From Billgrantia desiderata (GTDB lineage: Bacteria > Pseudomonadota > Gammaproteobacteria > Pseudomonadales > Halomonadaceae), in contig JAAQTN010000006.1 in the NCBI GenBank assembly GCA_011742915.1, positions 62,001-126,000 of the forward strand: DNA of 64,000 bases, given 5' to 3'. Positions within the stretch are counted from its first letter, which is position 1. Every line of letters starts with the position of its first letter. This document shows positions 16,247 through 25,692 of the stretch, in pieces. Under the pieces are notes generated by a model. It ran no database searches. It was given only the letters and a program-made list of their open reading frames with translations, and was not told the origin of the DNA. Both the position numbers and the translations under genes were made by a program.

Positions 16247-18268
16247 ATGAGCAAGCCGTTTCGCCTCAATTCGAAGTTCAAGCCCGCCGGCGATCAGCCA
16301 ACCGCCATCGAGAGCCTGGTGAAGGGGCTGGAGGCGGGCCTGGCCCATCAGACCCTGCTCGGCGTGACCGGCTCGGGCAAGACCTTCACCATGGCCAACG
16401 TGGTGGAGCGGCTGCAGCGCCCCACCATCGTCATGGCGCCCAACAAGACCCTGGCCGCCCAGCTCTATGGCGAGTTCAAGTCGTTCTTCCCCGACAACGC
16501 CATCGAGTATTTCGTCTCCTATTACGACTACTACCAGCCGGAGGCGTACGTCCCCTCGTCGGACACCTTCATCGAGAAGGACGCCTCGATCAACGAACAC
16601 ATCGAGCAGATGCGGCTCTCGGCGACCAAGGCACTGCTCGAGCGGCGCGATGCGCTGATCGTGGTCTCGGTCTCGGCGATCTACGGCCTGGGCGATCCTG
16701 ACCAGTACCTGAAGATGCGCCTGCACTTCACCCGCGGTGAGCTGATCGATCAGCGCAGCTTCCTGCGGCGGCTGGCGGAGCTGCAGTACACCCGCAACGA
16801 CATGGACTTCAAACGCGCTACCTACCGGGTGCGCGGCGACGTGATCGACATCTATCCGGCCGATTCCGACGAGGAGGCGGTACGGGTGGAGCTGTTCGGC
16901 GACGAGATCGACTCGATCCGCCTGTTCGATCCGCTCACCGGCGAAACCCGCGGCGAGGTGCCGCGCATGACGATCTATCCCAAGAGCCACTACGTGACGC
17001 CGCGGGAGACGATCATCTCGGCCGCCGAGGCGATCAAGGTCGAGCTGGTCGAGCGCCTCGAATGGCTGCGCAAGAACGACCGTCTGGTGGAGGCGCAGCG
17101 GCTCGAGCAGCGTACCCTCTACGACCTGGAGATGATGAACGAGCTGGGCTACTGCAACGGCATCGAGAACTACTCGCGCTACCTCTCCGGCCGCAATCCC
17201 GGCGAGCCGCCGCCCACCTTCTTCGACTACCTGCCCGACGACGCGCTGCTGTTCATCGACGAATCCCACGTCAGCGTTCCTCAGGTGGGCGGCATGTACA
17301 AGGGCGACCGCTCGCGCAAGGAGACGCTGGTGGAGTACGGCTTCCGCCTGCCCTCGGCGCTGGACAACCGTCCGATGACCTTCGAGGAGTGGGAGAGCAT
17401 CTGCCCGCAGACGATCTTCGTCTCGGCCACGCCGGGCCCCTACGAGGCCGAACATGCCGGCCAGGTGGTGGAGCAGGTGGTGCGCCCCACCGGGCTGGTC
17501 GACCCGGAGATCGAGGTACGCCCGGCCTCGACCCAGGTCGACGATCTGCTCTCCGAGATCCGCCTGCGTACCGAAGTGGGCGAGCGGGTGCTGGTCACCA
17601 CCCTGACCAAGCGCATGGCGGAGGATCTCACCGAGTATCTCGACGAGCACGACGTGAGGGTGCGCTACCTGCACTCCGACATCGACACCGTGGAGCGGGT
17701 CGAGATCATCCGCGACCTGCGCCTGGGCAACTTCGACGTGCTGGTGGGCATCAACCTGCTGCGCGAGGGGCTCGACATTCCCGAGGTCTCGCTGGTGGCG
17801 ATCCTCGATGCGGACAAGGAGGGCTTCCTGCGCAACGAGCGCTCGCTGATCCAGACCATCGGCCGGGCAGCGCGCAACGCCCACGGCAAAGCGATCCTCT
17901 ATGCCGACCGAACGACCGACTCCATGCGCCGCGCCATCGACGAGACCGAGCGGCGCCGGGCCAAGCAGATCGCCCACAACGAGAAGCACGGCATCACGCC
18001 CACCACCGTGACCCGCTCGGTGGCCGACATCATGGAGGCGGCGCAGGCGCCGGGACGCAAGGGCAAGGGGCGGCGCAGCGAGCGCAAGGTGGCCGAGGGT
18101 GCGGCGATCTACGACCTCAACGAGCTCTCGCCGACCGATCTGGCCAAGGAGGTCTCCCGGGTCGAGGACGCCATGTTCGAGGCGGCCCAGAACCTGGAGT
18201 TCGAGGAGGCGGCCAGGCTGCGTGACCGGCTGCATGAGCTCCAGGAGCGGCAGCTGGCTCTGGGGTAG
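16247..18268 (+). CDS. uvrB: UvrABC excinuclease subunit B
   Basis: A 673-residue protein, the same length as E. coli UvrB. The Walker A GVTGSGKT lies at 39-46, the beta-hairpin [21 protein letters not shown] at about 92-112 and the DESH helicase box near 338. The UVR interaction domain at the C-terminus ([22 protein letters not shown]) binds UvrC. It damages-checks DNA with UvrA and then recruits UvrC for dual incision. The ATG at 16247 has GGAG 5 bases upstream, and the family starts at MSKPF. No LexA CTGT-N8-ACAG site was found in the 150 bases before it. Confidence 0.97.
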   Translation: MSKPFRLNSKFKPAGDQPTAIESLVKGLEAGLAHQTLLGVTGSGKTFTMANVVERLQRPTIVMAPNKTLAAQLYGEFKSFFPDNAIEYFVSYYDYYQPEAYVPSSDTFIEKDASINEHIEQMRLSATKALLERRDALIVVSVSAIYGLGDPDQYLKMRLHFTRGELIDQRSFLRRLAELQYTRNDMDFKRATYRVRGDVIDIYPADSDEEAVRVELFGDEIDSIRLFDPLTGETRGEVPRMTIYPKSHYVTPRETIISAAEAIKVELVERLEWLRKNDRLVEAQRLEQRTLYDLEMMNELGYCNGIENYSRYLSGRNPGEPPPTFFDYLPDDALLFIDESHVSVPQVGGMYKGDRSRKETLVEYGFRLPSALDNRPMTFEEWESICPQTIFVSATPGPYEAEHAGQVVEQVVRPTGLVDPEIEVRPASTQVDDLLSEIRLRTEVGERVLVTTLTKRMAEDLTEYLDEHDVRVRYLHSDIDTVERVEIIRDLRLGNFDVLVGINLLREGLDIPEVSLVAILDADKEGFLRNERSLIQTIGRAARNAHGKAILYADRTTDSMRRAIDETERRRAKQIAHNEKHGITPTTVTRSVADIMEAAQAPGRKGKGRRSERKVAEGAAIYDLNELSPTDLAKEVSRVEDAMFEAAQNLEFEEAARLRDRLHELQERQLALG

Positions 18269-18299
18269 GCATCGTTGATTGACTGCTGCGCTCGATATC

Positions 18300-18374
18300 T
18301 TGCCCGCCGGCGGTACTCGCAATCCTCATTGAGCAGCAAGTCAACTCCGGTTGCTGCGCTCCGGCGGCGGGCAA
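18300..18374. repeat. Imperfect palindrome after uvrB
   Basis: TTGCCCGCCG (18300-18309) and CGGCGGGCAA (18365-18374) are perfect 10-bp inverted arms around a 55-base middle that contains repeated TGCTGCGCTC-like stretches. It begins 31 bases past uvrB in a 317-base gap (18269-18585) without a convincing gene. It may end uvrB transcription or be a member of an intergenic repeat family. Confidence 0.45.
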
Positions 18375-18456
18375 CCTCTCTTCGCTCGCGACGCCAATCC
18401 ACAGATGCTCTTACGTATATCGAGGAGTCATAATGCCATGGAGCGAGGGCGCCGGG

Positions 18457-18564
18457 GGCAGGCCGAAGAGGAGGTCTTTTGCCAGGGATGGCAAAAGTAG
18501 CGTACAGGGAAGTATTTACAGCGCCTCCTCGCAGGCCTGCCCGCGGATCAGCCCCGAGCGGGGC
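18457..18564. repeat. Nested-hairpin intergenic element before nei
   Basis: Outer arms GGCAGGCC (18457-18464) and GGCCTGCC (18534-18541), strengthened by GAGGAGG (18468-18474) pairing with CCTCCTC (18524-18530), enclose a perfect 8-bp hairpin CTTTTGCC-AGGGAT-GGCAAAAG (18476-18497). A separate GCCCC-GAGC-GGGGC hairpin follows at 18551-18564. The element ends 21 bases before nei. A GAGGAG and ATG at 18423-18435 open an in-frame reading through the whole element into nei. I believe this is a common Halomonas intergenic unit but could not count copies. Confidence 0.65.
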
Positions 18565-18585
18565 AAGATACTAAGGAAACACTTG

Positions 18586-19407
18586 ATGCCCGAAGGCCCT
18601 GAGATTCGCCGTGCCGCCGACCGTCTGCACGAGCAGCTTGCCGGCAGGCGGCTGGAGTCCGTGTGGTTCGCCTTCCCCGAACTGGCCGCCGAGGCCGACT
18701 CGCTGGTGGGGCGAGAGGTCACGACGGTGGACAGCTGGGGCAAGGCGTTGCTGACCCGCTTCGACGACGGTCGCGTGCTCTACAGCCACAACCAGCTCTA
18801 CGGCGTATGGAAGCTCCACGACGCCGAACGCGAGCCCGATACCGAGCGCTCGCTGCGCGTACGGCTGACGGCGGAAGGGCGCTCGGCCAGCCTCTACAGC
18901 GCCTCGGACGTCTCGCTGTGGCCGGCCGAGCGGCTCGCCGAGCATCCGTTTCTCTCCCGTCTCGGCCCCGACCTGCTGACCCACGGGGTCACGCCGGAGC
19001 AGGCCGTGGTGCGTTTGAGCGAGCCGCGCTTCGTGCGCCGTCGGCTGGGCGGGTTGCTGCTCGATCAGGCACCTTTCGCCGGCATCGGCAACTACCTGCG
19101 CTCCGAGATTCTGTTCTTCGCCGGGCTGTCGCCCACGGCCCGGGTCGCCGACCTGAGCGCCGTGCGACTGCAAGAGCTGGCGCGTACCATCCTTGCCGTG
19201 ACCCGACAGGCCTACGAACAGGCCGGCGTGACCAACCGCGCCGAGTGGGCGGTCGCCGCCAGGCGGCACGGCGAGAGCCGTCGGCTCAGTCGCTTTGCCG
19301 TGTTCGAGCGCGACGGCAGGCCGTGTCACGCCTGCGGCACGCCGATCGAGCGACGGATGGTCGCCTCGCGTCGGCTCTATCTCTGCCCGAGCTGCCAGCC
19401 CGATTGA
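18586..19407 (+). CDS. nei: Endonuclease VIII (Nei) DNA glycosylase
   Basis: A 273-residue glycosylase/AP lyase that removes oxidised pyrimidines. The N-terminus MPEGPEIRRAADRL carries the catalytic Pro2 and Glu3, the helix-two-turn-helix region is GIGNYLRSEILFFAGL (about residue 165), and a C-terminal zinc finger uses four Cys in CHACG and LCPSC. Pro2 must be exposed after Met removal, which strongly favours the ATG at 18586 over the in-frame ATG at 18433 that would add 51 residues of repeat-encoded sequence. It converges on the TPP-enzyme gene. Confidence 0.92.
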   Translation: MPEGPEIRRAADRLHEQLAGRRLESVWFAFPELAAEADSLVGREVTTVDSWGKALLTRFDDGRVLYSHNQLYGVWKLHDAEREPDTERSLRVRLTAEGRSASLYSASDVSLWPAERLAEHPFLSRLGPDLLTHGVTPEQAVVRLSEPRFVRRRLGGLLLDQAPFAGIGNYLRSEILFFAGLSPTARVADLSAVRLQELARTILAVTRQAYEQAGVTNRAEWAVAARRHGESRRLSRFAVFERDGRPCHACGTPIERRMVASRRLYLCPSCQPD

Positions 19408-19426
19408 ACGATTTATAGCGCTAGTG

Positions 19427-19443
19427 TTTATACCGTTATCTTC
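19427..19443 (+). repeat. 17-bp direct repeat, copy 1
   Basis: TTTATACCGTTATCTTC occurs here and again, identically and in the same orientation, at 21432-21448, one on each side of the TPP-enzyme gene. It is AT-rich in a GC-rich region. Confidence 0.6.
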
Positions 19444-19484
19444 GTGTCCGACGTCGGCGCAAGCGGCGAGTGCCGTGGCCCGGC

Positions 19485-19509
19485 CATGCCGCCTTGTCAG
19501 GCGGGCATG
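19485..19509. terminator. Hairpin in the convergent gap after nei
   Basis: CATGCCGCC and GGCGGGCATG pair with one bulged base around TTGTCA. It lies between convergent nei and the TPP-enzyme gene; no T-tract, so termination is only likely by position. Confidence 0.4.
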
Positions 19510-19546
19510 AGCGGGGGCCGGATCGGGTGTGTCCGCAGGCTGGGTG

Positions 19547-21334
19547 TCACTTCTTGCGTCTGAACAGCGAGCGGCTCATCTGCTTGGCCGAGAGCTTGGC
19601 GCTGTGCAGTCCGCTGGAATCGCCCTTGAGCATCGAGGCCAGGTAGTTCTTGGCCTGCTCGAACTCGATGTGCGGGGGCAGGGGAGCGATGTCGCCGTCA
19701 GTATAGGCGTTGATCACCACCGGGCGGTCGGCGGCGAGGGCCTCGTCCCATACCCGGTCGACGTCGTCGGGCTCGCGCATGACCAGGCCCTTGAAGCCGA
19801 GCAGCTCGGCGTACTGGTCGTAGCGGAACTCGGGCAGCTCCTGAGAGGTATCGAACTTGGGGTCGCCCTCCATCACCCGCTGCTCCCAGGTCACCTGGCT
19901 CAGGTCGTGGTTGTTGAGCACCAGCACGATGCAGCGCGGGTCTTCCCACTCCTGCCAGTACTTGGCCAGGGTGATCAGGGCATTGTTGCCCAGCATCTGC
20001 ATGGCGCCGTCGCCGACCAGCGCGATGGCAGGGCGGCTAGGGTGGCAGAACTTGGCGGCGACCAGGTAGGGCACGCCGTTGCCCATCGAGGCCAGTCCGC
20101 CGGAAACGGAGCCCAGCATGCCGCGACGAATCTTCAGGTTGCGGGCATACCAGTTGGTGGCGCTGCCCACGTCGCAGGTGAGCATGACGTCGTCCGGCAG
20201 GCGTGGCGAAAGGCGCTGGAACACGAGCTGCGGGTTGATCGGCGTGGCCTCGGTGGCGGCACGCGCCTCGGTCTTCTCCCACCAGTCGTCGATCCAGCCC
20301 TGCACCTGCTTGCGCCACTTGCTGTTGCGCTTGCGCTTGAGGCGTTCGGCCAGCGCTGCCAAGGTGGCGCCGGCGTCGCCATGCAGATTGACCTCGGTGG
20401 GGTAGCGCACGCCCAGGGCTTCCGGTACCACGTCGATCTGAATGGCCCGGGCCTGACCCGGTTCGGGCAGAAACTCCACATAGGGGAAGCGCGTGCCCAC
20501 CATCAGCAGGGTGTCGCACTCCCTCATCATGCGGTCGCTGGCTTCGGTACCGAGCAGGCCGATGGAACCGGTCACGCCGGGCAGGTCGTCGGGCACCATG
20601 GTCTTGGCCAGTATCGCCTTGGCGATGCCGGCACCGGTCAGGTCGGCCACGCGGATCAGCTCGTCCACCGCATGCTTGACCCCGGCACCGGCCAGGATGG
20701 CGACCTTCTTGCCCGATTTCAGAATCTCTGCGGCGGCGTCCGGGTCGGCGGGCTCGGGCAGCTGCTGGGGAAACTGGTAGCCGACGCCGGAGAATACCGC
20801 GCCATGCTCCCGGGGCGGATCTTCCATGGGCAGATCCTGCACGTCGTTGGGCAGGATCACGCAGGTCACGGTGCGTCGGGCGATGGCGATACGCATGGCC
20901 TGGTCGATGACGTGACGGGCCTGAGCCGGCTCGGTAACCATCTGCACGTACTCGCTGGCGACGTCCTTGAACAGCGCCATCAGGTCGAGCTCCTGCTGAT
21001 AGTCGGTGCCCAGGCTCTTGCGCGCCTGCTGACCGACGATGGCCACGGTGGGCATATGGTCCTTGCGCGCATCGTAGAGGCCGTTGAGCAGGTGCACCGC
21101 GCCAGGGCCGGAGGTGGCCACGCAGACGCCGACCTCATCGCTGAACTTGGCATGCGCACAGGCCATGAAGGCCGCCACTTCCTCGTGGCGGGGCTGGATA
21201 AGGCGGGGATTGCCGTCGGCGCGGCGCAGGGCGGACATCACGCCGTTGATGCCGTCGCCTGAGTAGCCGTACAGCCGCTCCACACCCCATTCGCGCAGGC
21301 GGGAGACGAGGAAATCGGACACGGTGGGTTGCAT
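19547..21334 (-). CDS. Thiamine-pyrophosphate enzyme, pyruvate oxidase (PoxB)-like
   Basis: A 595-residue cytoplasmic TPP enzyme. The N-terminal activating Glu lies in PRHEEVAAFMA, a GPGAVHLLNGLYDA segment follows, and the cofactor motif is GDGAMQMLGNNAL near residue 430 with its second Asn in VLNNHDLSQV. The family includes PoxB, acetolactate synthase and related decarboxylases. The Lys/Arg-rich C-terminus is unlike the membrane-binding tail of E. coli PoxB. AAGGAG 7 bases before the ATG at 21334 fixes the start. The exact substrate is open; pyruvate is likely. A pair of 17-bp direct repeats flanks the gene. Confidence 0.78.
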   Translation of the reverse strand: MQPTVSDFLVSRLREWGVERLYGYSGDGINGVMSALRRADGNPRLIQPRHEEVAAFMACAHAKFSDEVGVCVATSGPGAVHLLNGLYDARKDHMPTVAIVGQQARKSLGTDYQQELDLMALFKDVASEYVQMVTEPAQARHVIDQAMRIAIARRTVTCVILPNDVQDLPMEDPPREHGAVFSGVGYQFPQQLPEPADPDAAAEILKSGKKVAILAGAGVKHAVDELIRVADLTGAGIAKAILAKTMVPDDLPGVTGSIGLLGTEASDRMMRECDTLLMVGTRFPYVEFLPEPGQARAIQIDVVPEALGVRYPTEVNLHGDAGATLAALAERLKRKRNSKWRKQVQGWIDDWWEKTEARAATEATPINPQLVFQRLSPRLPDDVMLTCDVGSATNWYARNLKIRRGMLGSVSGGLASMGNGVPYLVAAKFCHPSRPAIALVGDGAMQMLGNNALITLAKYWQEWEDPRCIVLVLNNHDLSQVTWEQRVMEGDPKFDTSQELPEFRYDQYAELLGFKGLVMREPDDVDRVWDEALAADRPVVINAYTDGDIAPLPPHIEFEQAKNYLASMLKGDSSGLHSAKLSAKQMSRSLFRRKK

Positions 21335-21431
21335 GATCGGCTCCTTGATCGTGACGCTACGTTCCATGAGTCCATGACTGACTAACAGCTAGCGTAGAGG
21401 TGGTGGTTCAGGGCGACAAATCGATCTGGCA

Positions 21432-21448
21432 TTTATACCGTTATCTTC
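21432..21448 (+). repeat. 17-bp direct repeat, copy 2
   Basis: Second identical copy of the 17-base sequence at 19427-19443, 2,005 bases downstream, in the divergent gap between the TPP-enzyme gene and fumarase. Confidence 0.6.
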
Positions 21449-21512
21449 TCGAGCCATTGCCAACAGGGTTCGACCTTGGCGGCATGAACCTGTCTAGCAG
21501 GCCGCGATACGG

Positions 21513-21518
21513 TATAAT
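21513..21518 (+). promoter_or_regulatory. Candidate -10 box for fumarase
   Basis: A perfect TATAAT lies 81 bases upstream of the fumarase ATG in the gap 21335-21598. The -35 region 17 bases before is weak (CTGTCT), so it may need an activator. Confidence 0.45.
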
Positions 21519-21598
21519 TCGCCCCCGTTCGAACCCGCCGCTTCGCGCTTGCGAATCCAGAAGCGGGCATGCCGACACTGCCGAGGAGTTCCTTGCAC

Positions 21599-23104
21599 AT
21601 GACCGTGATCCGCCAGGACGATTTGATCCAGAGCGTCGCCGACGCCCTGCAGTACATCTCCTACTACCATCCCAAGGATTTCATCGACGCCATGGCGGCG
21701 GCGTACGAGCGGGAGGAGAACCCGGCGGCCAAGGACGCCATCGCCCAGATTCTGATCAACTCGCGCATGTGCGCCATGGGCCACCGTCCGATCTGTCAGG
21801 ACACCGGCATCGTCACCGTGTTCGTGCATGTAGGCATGAACGTGCGCTGGGACGCCGAGATGAGCCTCGACGACATGATCAACGAGGGCGTGCGTCGTGC
21901 CTACCAGCTGCCCGACAACGTGCTGCGCGCCTCGGTGCTGGCCGATCCGGACGGCGCCCGCAAGAACACCGGCGACAACACGCCGGCGATCATCCATCAC
22001 AAGATCGTGCCCGGCGACAAGGTCGAGGTCCACGTGGCGGCCAAGGGCGGCGGCAGCGAGGCGAAGTCCAAGTTCGCCATGCTCAACCCGTCGGACAGCG
22101 TGGTCGACTGGGTGCTCGAGCAGCTGCCCAAGATGGGCGCCGGCTGGTGTCCGCCCGGCATGCTCGGCATCGGCATCGGCGGTACCGCCGAGAAGGCCAT
22201 GGAGATCGCCAAGGAGGCGCTGCTCGATCCCATCGACATCCAGGAGCTGCAGGCGCGCGGCGCGTCCAACCGTGCCGAGGAGCTGCGTCTGGAGCTGTTC
22301 GACAAGGTCAACAAGAGCGGTATCGGCGCCCAGGGCCTGGGCGGCCTGACCACGGTGCTCGACATCAAGGTCAAGGACTACCCGACCCACGCCGCCAACA
22401 AGCCGGTGGCGATCATCCCCAACTGCGCCGCCACCCGTCATGCGCACTTCACCCTGGACGGCTCCGGCCCGGCGGCACTGCCGGTGCCCAAGCTCGAGGA
22501 CTGGCCGGAGATCACCCGCGAGGCGGGTGACAACGTCAAGCGCGTTAACCTGGATACGGTCACCCCGGAAGAGGTGCAGACCTGGCAGCCGGGCGATACC
22601 CTGCTGCTCAACGGCAAGCTGCTCACCGGTCGCGATGCCGCCCACAAGCGCATGGTCGACATGATCGCCAAGGGCGAGGCGCTGCCGGTCGACCTCAAGG
22701 GCCGCTTCATCTACTACGTCGGTCCGGTGGATCCGGTGCGCGACGAGGTGGTCGGTCCGGCCGGTCCGACCACTGCCACGCGGATGGACAAGTTCACCCG
22801 CACCATGCTGGAAGAGACCGGCCTGCTGGGCATGGTGGGCAAGGCCGAGCGCGGCCCGGCCGCCATCGAGGCGATCCGCGACAACAAGGCGGTCTATCTG
22901 ATGGCTGTGGGCGGCTCCGCCTACCTGGTGGCCCAGGCGATCAAGAAGTCCCGCGTGGTGGGCTTCGCCGACCTGGGCATGGAAGCGATCTACGAGTTCG
23001 AGGTCGAAGACATGCCGGTCACCGTGGCGGTGGACAGCCAGGGCACCTCGGTGCACCAGACCGGCCCCGCCAAGTGGAAGGAGATCATCGCCGAGCGCGC
23101 GTGA
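21599..23104 (+). CDS. fumA: Fumarate hydratase class I (iron-sulfur)
   Basis: A 501-residue single-chain class I fumarase (FumA/FumB type) that hydrates fumarate to malate with a [4Fe-4S] cluster. Cluster Cys appear in RMCAMGHRPICQDTG (about residue 58), and further Cys are in GWCPPGM and IIPNCAATRH. The C-terminal beta domain (from about residue 330) contains the GKLLTGRDAAHKR motif. The ATG at 21599 has a GAGGAG about 10 bases upstream. A strong terminator follows. Oxygen-labile class I enzymes often coexist with a stable class II FumC, not in this window. Confidence 0.92.
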   Translation: MTVIRQDDLIQSVADALQYISYYHPKDFIDAMAAAYEREENPAAKDAIAQILINSRMCAMGHRPICQDTGIVTVFVHVGMNVRWDAEMSLDDMINEGVRRAYQLPDNVLRASVLADPDGARKNTGDNTPAIIHHKIVPGDKVEVHVAAKGGGSEAKSKFAMLNPSDSVVDWVLEQLPKMGAGWCPPGMLGIGIGGTAEKAMEIAKEALLDPIDIQELQARGASNRAEELRLELFDKVNKSGIGAQGLGGLTTVLDIKVKDYPTHAANKPVAIIPNCAATRHAHFTLDGSGPAALPVPKLEDWPEITREAGDNVKRVNLDTVTPEEVQTWQPGDTLLLNGKLLTGRDAAHKRMVDMIAKGEALPVDLKGRFIYYVGPVDPVRDEVVGPAGPTTATRMDKFTRTMLEETGLLGMVGKAERGPAAIEAIRDNKAVYLMAVGGSAYLVAQAIKKSRVVGFADLGMEAIYEFEVEDMPVTVAVDSQGTSVHQTGPAKWKEIIAERA

Positions 23105-23135
23105 TATCGGTACGAAATCTCTAGTTATGTAGGCA

Positions 23136-23168
23136 AACGGCCCCGCCAACTGGCGGGGCCGTTGTCGT
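23136..23168 (+). terminator. Strong hairpin terminator after fumarase
   Basis: AACGGCCCCGCCA and TGGCGGGGCCGTT form a 13-bp perfect stem with a 2-base spacer, followed by GTCGTCT. It lies 31 bases after the stop and before cls. Confidence 0.7.
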
Positions 23169-23209
23169 CTGAGGTATGCTTCAGATTGTTGTTTTTTCAG
23201 GGAGAGATC

Positions 23210-24628
23210 ATGGCATCCTGGCTTTTCGGCCTGGCGATATTCATGGTACATCTGCTGGGCTTCGTGTCGGCGGTCCTGGCACTCCTTTCCAGTCGCACCT
23301 CGCAGGGGGCCGTGGCCTGGATCATCTCTCTCGTCACCTTTCCCTACCTGGCGGTACCTGCCTACTGGATCTTCGGACGCCCGCGCTTCTACGGCTACGT
23401 TTCCGCCCGCGGCGAGCGCGATACCGTGCTGCGGCGAATTCTCGCCCGCTATCGGGAGCGGCTGGAGCCGTTCCTTGCCTATACCCGCAACCCCGATATC
23501 CGAGCCGTGGAGCAGCTGGCCATGATGCCGTTGACCAGCGGCAATCAGGCCGAGCTGCTGATCGACGGCAAGGCGACGTTCGACAGCCTGTTCGCCGGCA
23601 TCGACTCCGCTCGCGATTACGTGCTGATCCAGTTCTTCATCGTGCGCAACGACGCGTTGGGGCATCGACTCAAGGAGCACATGCTGCGCGCCGCGCAGCG
23701 CGGGGTCAGGGTCTATTTCCTGTTCGACGAAGTCGGCAGTCGCAAGCTTTCCGAAGGCTATCTGCATGATCTGAAGGAGGGGGGCGTTGAGGTCAGCGCG
23801 TTCCGTTCCTCACGGGGCTTCAAGCATCGCTTCCAGCTCAATTTCCGCAACCACCGCAAGATCCTCGTCGTCGATGGCAACGAGGGTTGGCTGGGCGGTT
23901 TCAACGTCGGGGTGGAGTATCTGGGCCAGCATCCGCGGCACGGCCCCTGGCGCGATACCCATCTCAAGCTTACCGGCCCCAGCGTGCTGGGGTTGCAGGA
24001 GGCGTTCTGGGAGGATTGGCACTGGGCCACGGGGGCGGTGCTCAATCTGAGCTGGGAGCCGCATGTCACCTGCGAGGAGTGCCACAACGTGGTGATCGTG
24101 CCCTCGGGGCCTGCCGACCGTCAGGAGACGGCCAGCCTGCTGGTGCAGCATGCCATTCACAGCGCGCATGAGAGGCTGTGGGTCACGAGCCCCTATTTCG
24201 TGCCCGATCAGGGGGTGCAGGATGCGCTGCGGCTCGCCGCCATGCGTGGCGTCGACGTGCGCATCATGATGCCCGAGCATCCCGATCATCTGCTCATTTA
24301 CCTCTCGGCATTCTCGTTCTTGCCCGACATGGTGCGGGCCGGGGTCAAGGTCTACCGCTACCAGCCGGGTTTCCTGCACCAGAAGGTGATTCTCATCGAC
24401 GACAGTGCGGCATCGGTGGGCACGGTCAATCTCGACAACCGCTCGTTTCGTCTGAACTTCGAGATCACCGCCTTCATTCCCGACCGGCGTTTTGCCGCCC
24501 AGGTGCGTCTGATGCTGGAGCGCGACTTCGCCGACTGCCGTCGTATCGGCTACGACGAGCTGCAGAACCGCCCCCTGTGGAGCAAGCTCATCTCCCGGGC
24601 GGCCTATCTCACGGCGCCCATTCAGTAG
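23210..24628 (+). CDS. clsA: Cardiolipin synthase
   Basis: A 472-residue phospholipase D-superfamily enzyme that condenses two phosphatidylglycerols into cardiolipin at the inner membrane. Two N-terminal membrane helices (about residues 4-25 and 32-54) are followed by the two HKD motifs, HRKILVVD at 215-222 and HQKVILID at 390-397. AGGGAGAG lies just upstream of the ATG. Cardiolipin content often rises under salt stress in halophiles. The gene stands alone between the fumarase terminator and the HypT-like gene. Confidence 0.93.
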   Translation: MASWLFGLAIFMVHLLGFVSAVLALLSSRTSQGAVAWIISLVTFPYLAVPAYWIFGRPRFYGYVSARGERDTVLRRILARYRERLEPFLAYTRNPDIRAVEQLAMMPLTSGNQAELLIDGKATFDSLFAGIDSARDYVLIQFFIVRNDALGHRLKEHMLRAAQRGVRVYFLFDEVGSRKLSEGYLHDLKEGGVEVSAFRSSRGFKHRFQLNFRNHRKILVVDGNEGWLGGFNVGVEYLGQHPRHGPWRDTHLKLTGPSVLGLQEAFWEDWHWATGAVLNLSWEPHVTCEECHNVVIVPSGPADRQETASLLVQHAIHSAHERLWVTSPYFVPDQGVQDALRLAAMRGVDVRIMMPEHPDHLLIYLSAFSFLPDMVRAGVKVYRYQPGFLHQKVILIDDSAASVGTVNLDNRSFRLNFEITAFIPDRRFAAQVRLMLERDFADCRRIGYDELQNRPLWSKLISRAAYLTAPIQ

Positions 24629-24774
24629 CGCTCCGTCGTCGCCCGAGTGTTGCCGAAGTCGCTTGGGTTCAGTGGGCAGCTGGGGTAAATTAGGCAACGC
24701 CTAACATTCTCTCTTTTCGGAGTCTTGTGCAGGGCACCCAACTTGATTCGCGATGGCTGTGAGCGGGAGTCCCG

Positions 24775-25692
24775 GTGAACCTCGAGACAAAATGGCTGGA
24801 AGATTTCGTGGCCTTGGCCAATACCCGCAGCTTCTCCGCCTCCGCCCGGCAGCGCCATGTCACTCAGCCCGCCTTCAGTCGCCGGATTCGCGCCCTGGAA
24901 CAGGCCGTGGGCGTGACCCTCGTCGACCGCTCCACCACGCCCATCAACCTGACCCCGGAAGGGCAGCTGTTCCTGGTCACGGCGCGCAATCTGGTGGAAC
25001 AGCTCAACGAGTGCCTGGGGCATCTGCGCGGCGTTTCCATGGCGCGCGAGGCGCTGGACATCGTCGCCGCCCACTCCCTGGCACTGAGCTTCTACCCCGA
25101 GTGGATCTCGCGGCTGCAGGAAGGTCTGGGCGAGCTGCCTACGCGGCTCGTGGCCATGAACGTGGGCGAGGCGATCCACGTGCTGCGCGAGGGCAACTGC
25201 GATCTGATGCTGGCTTACCATGACCCATACGCCACGATGCAGCTCGATGCGGAAGTGTTCCCCTCGTTCTCCATCGGTCAGGTCAAGATGCTGCCCATCA
25301 GTGTTCCCGATGCCAAGGGGCGGCCGCGCTTCAGCCTCGACAGCAAGGAGACGATCCCCTATCTGGCCTACACCCAGGGGGCCTTTCTGGGGCGCAGCGT
25401 GCGCATGCTGCTCAAGAACGATCCGCTGCGCCTGCGCCTGCGCACCGTCTACGAAACCGCCATGGCGGAAGGGCTCAAGGGCATGGTGCTGCAGGGCGTG
25501 GGGCTGGCCTGGATCCCCGACTTCTGCGTACGCGAAGAGCTCAAGAGCGGCAAGTTATTGCGCGCCGGTGGTGAGCAGTGGGACGTACCGCTGGAGATCC
25601 GTCTCTATCGCTGCTCGCTGGTGCACAAGCCGGGGGTCGAGAAGCTGTGGCGGCAGATGATGAAGTTGCCCCGGGACTTCCTCCAAGCCTGA
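24775..25692 (+). CDS. LysR-family regulator, HypT (YjiE)-like
   Basis: A 305-residue LysR-type regulator starting at a GTG. The N-terminus LETKWLEDFVALANTRSFSASA and the QPAFSRRIRALEQAVGV recognition helix match E. coli HypT, a hypochlorite-responsive activator whose methionines are oxidised. A long effector domain follows, with GLAWIPDFCVREELKSG near the end as in HypT. The targets cannot be read. A palindromic repeat starts directly after its stop. Orthology to HypT is inferred from these blocks. Confidence 0.72.
   Translation: MNLETKWLEDFVALANTRSFSASARQRHVTQPAFSRRIRALEQAVGVTLVDRSTTPINLTPEGQLFLVTARNLVEQLNECLGHLRGVSMAREALDIVAAHSLALSFYPEWISRLQEGLGELPTRLVAMNVGEAIHVLREGNCDLMLAYHDPYATMQLDAEVFPSFSIGQVKMLPISVPDAKGRPRFSLDSKETIPYLAYTQGAFLGRSVRMLLKNDPLRLRLRTVYETAMAEGLKGMVLQGVGLAWIPDFCVREELKSGKLLRAGGEQWDVPLEIRLYRCSLVHKPGVEKLWRQMMKLPRDFLQA

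Noticed and set aside
16145..18322. 725-codon open frame on the minus strand opposite uvrB
   Set aside because: It is a GC-rich antisense shadow; uvrB on the plus strand has full motif support and this frame has no recognisable domains.
18433..18585. 51-residue N-terminal extension of Nei
   Set aside because: Nei needs Pro2 and Glu3 at the mature N-terminus, so the start at 18586 is right for the enzyme; the extension is reported only as a possible leader.
21494..23767. 757-codon minus-strand frame opposite fumarase and cls
   Set aside because: Antisense shadow of two well-supported genes, with His/Gly-rich composition typical of reverse reading of high-GC coding DNA.
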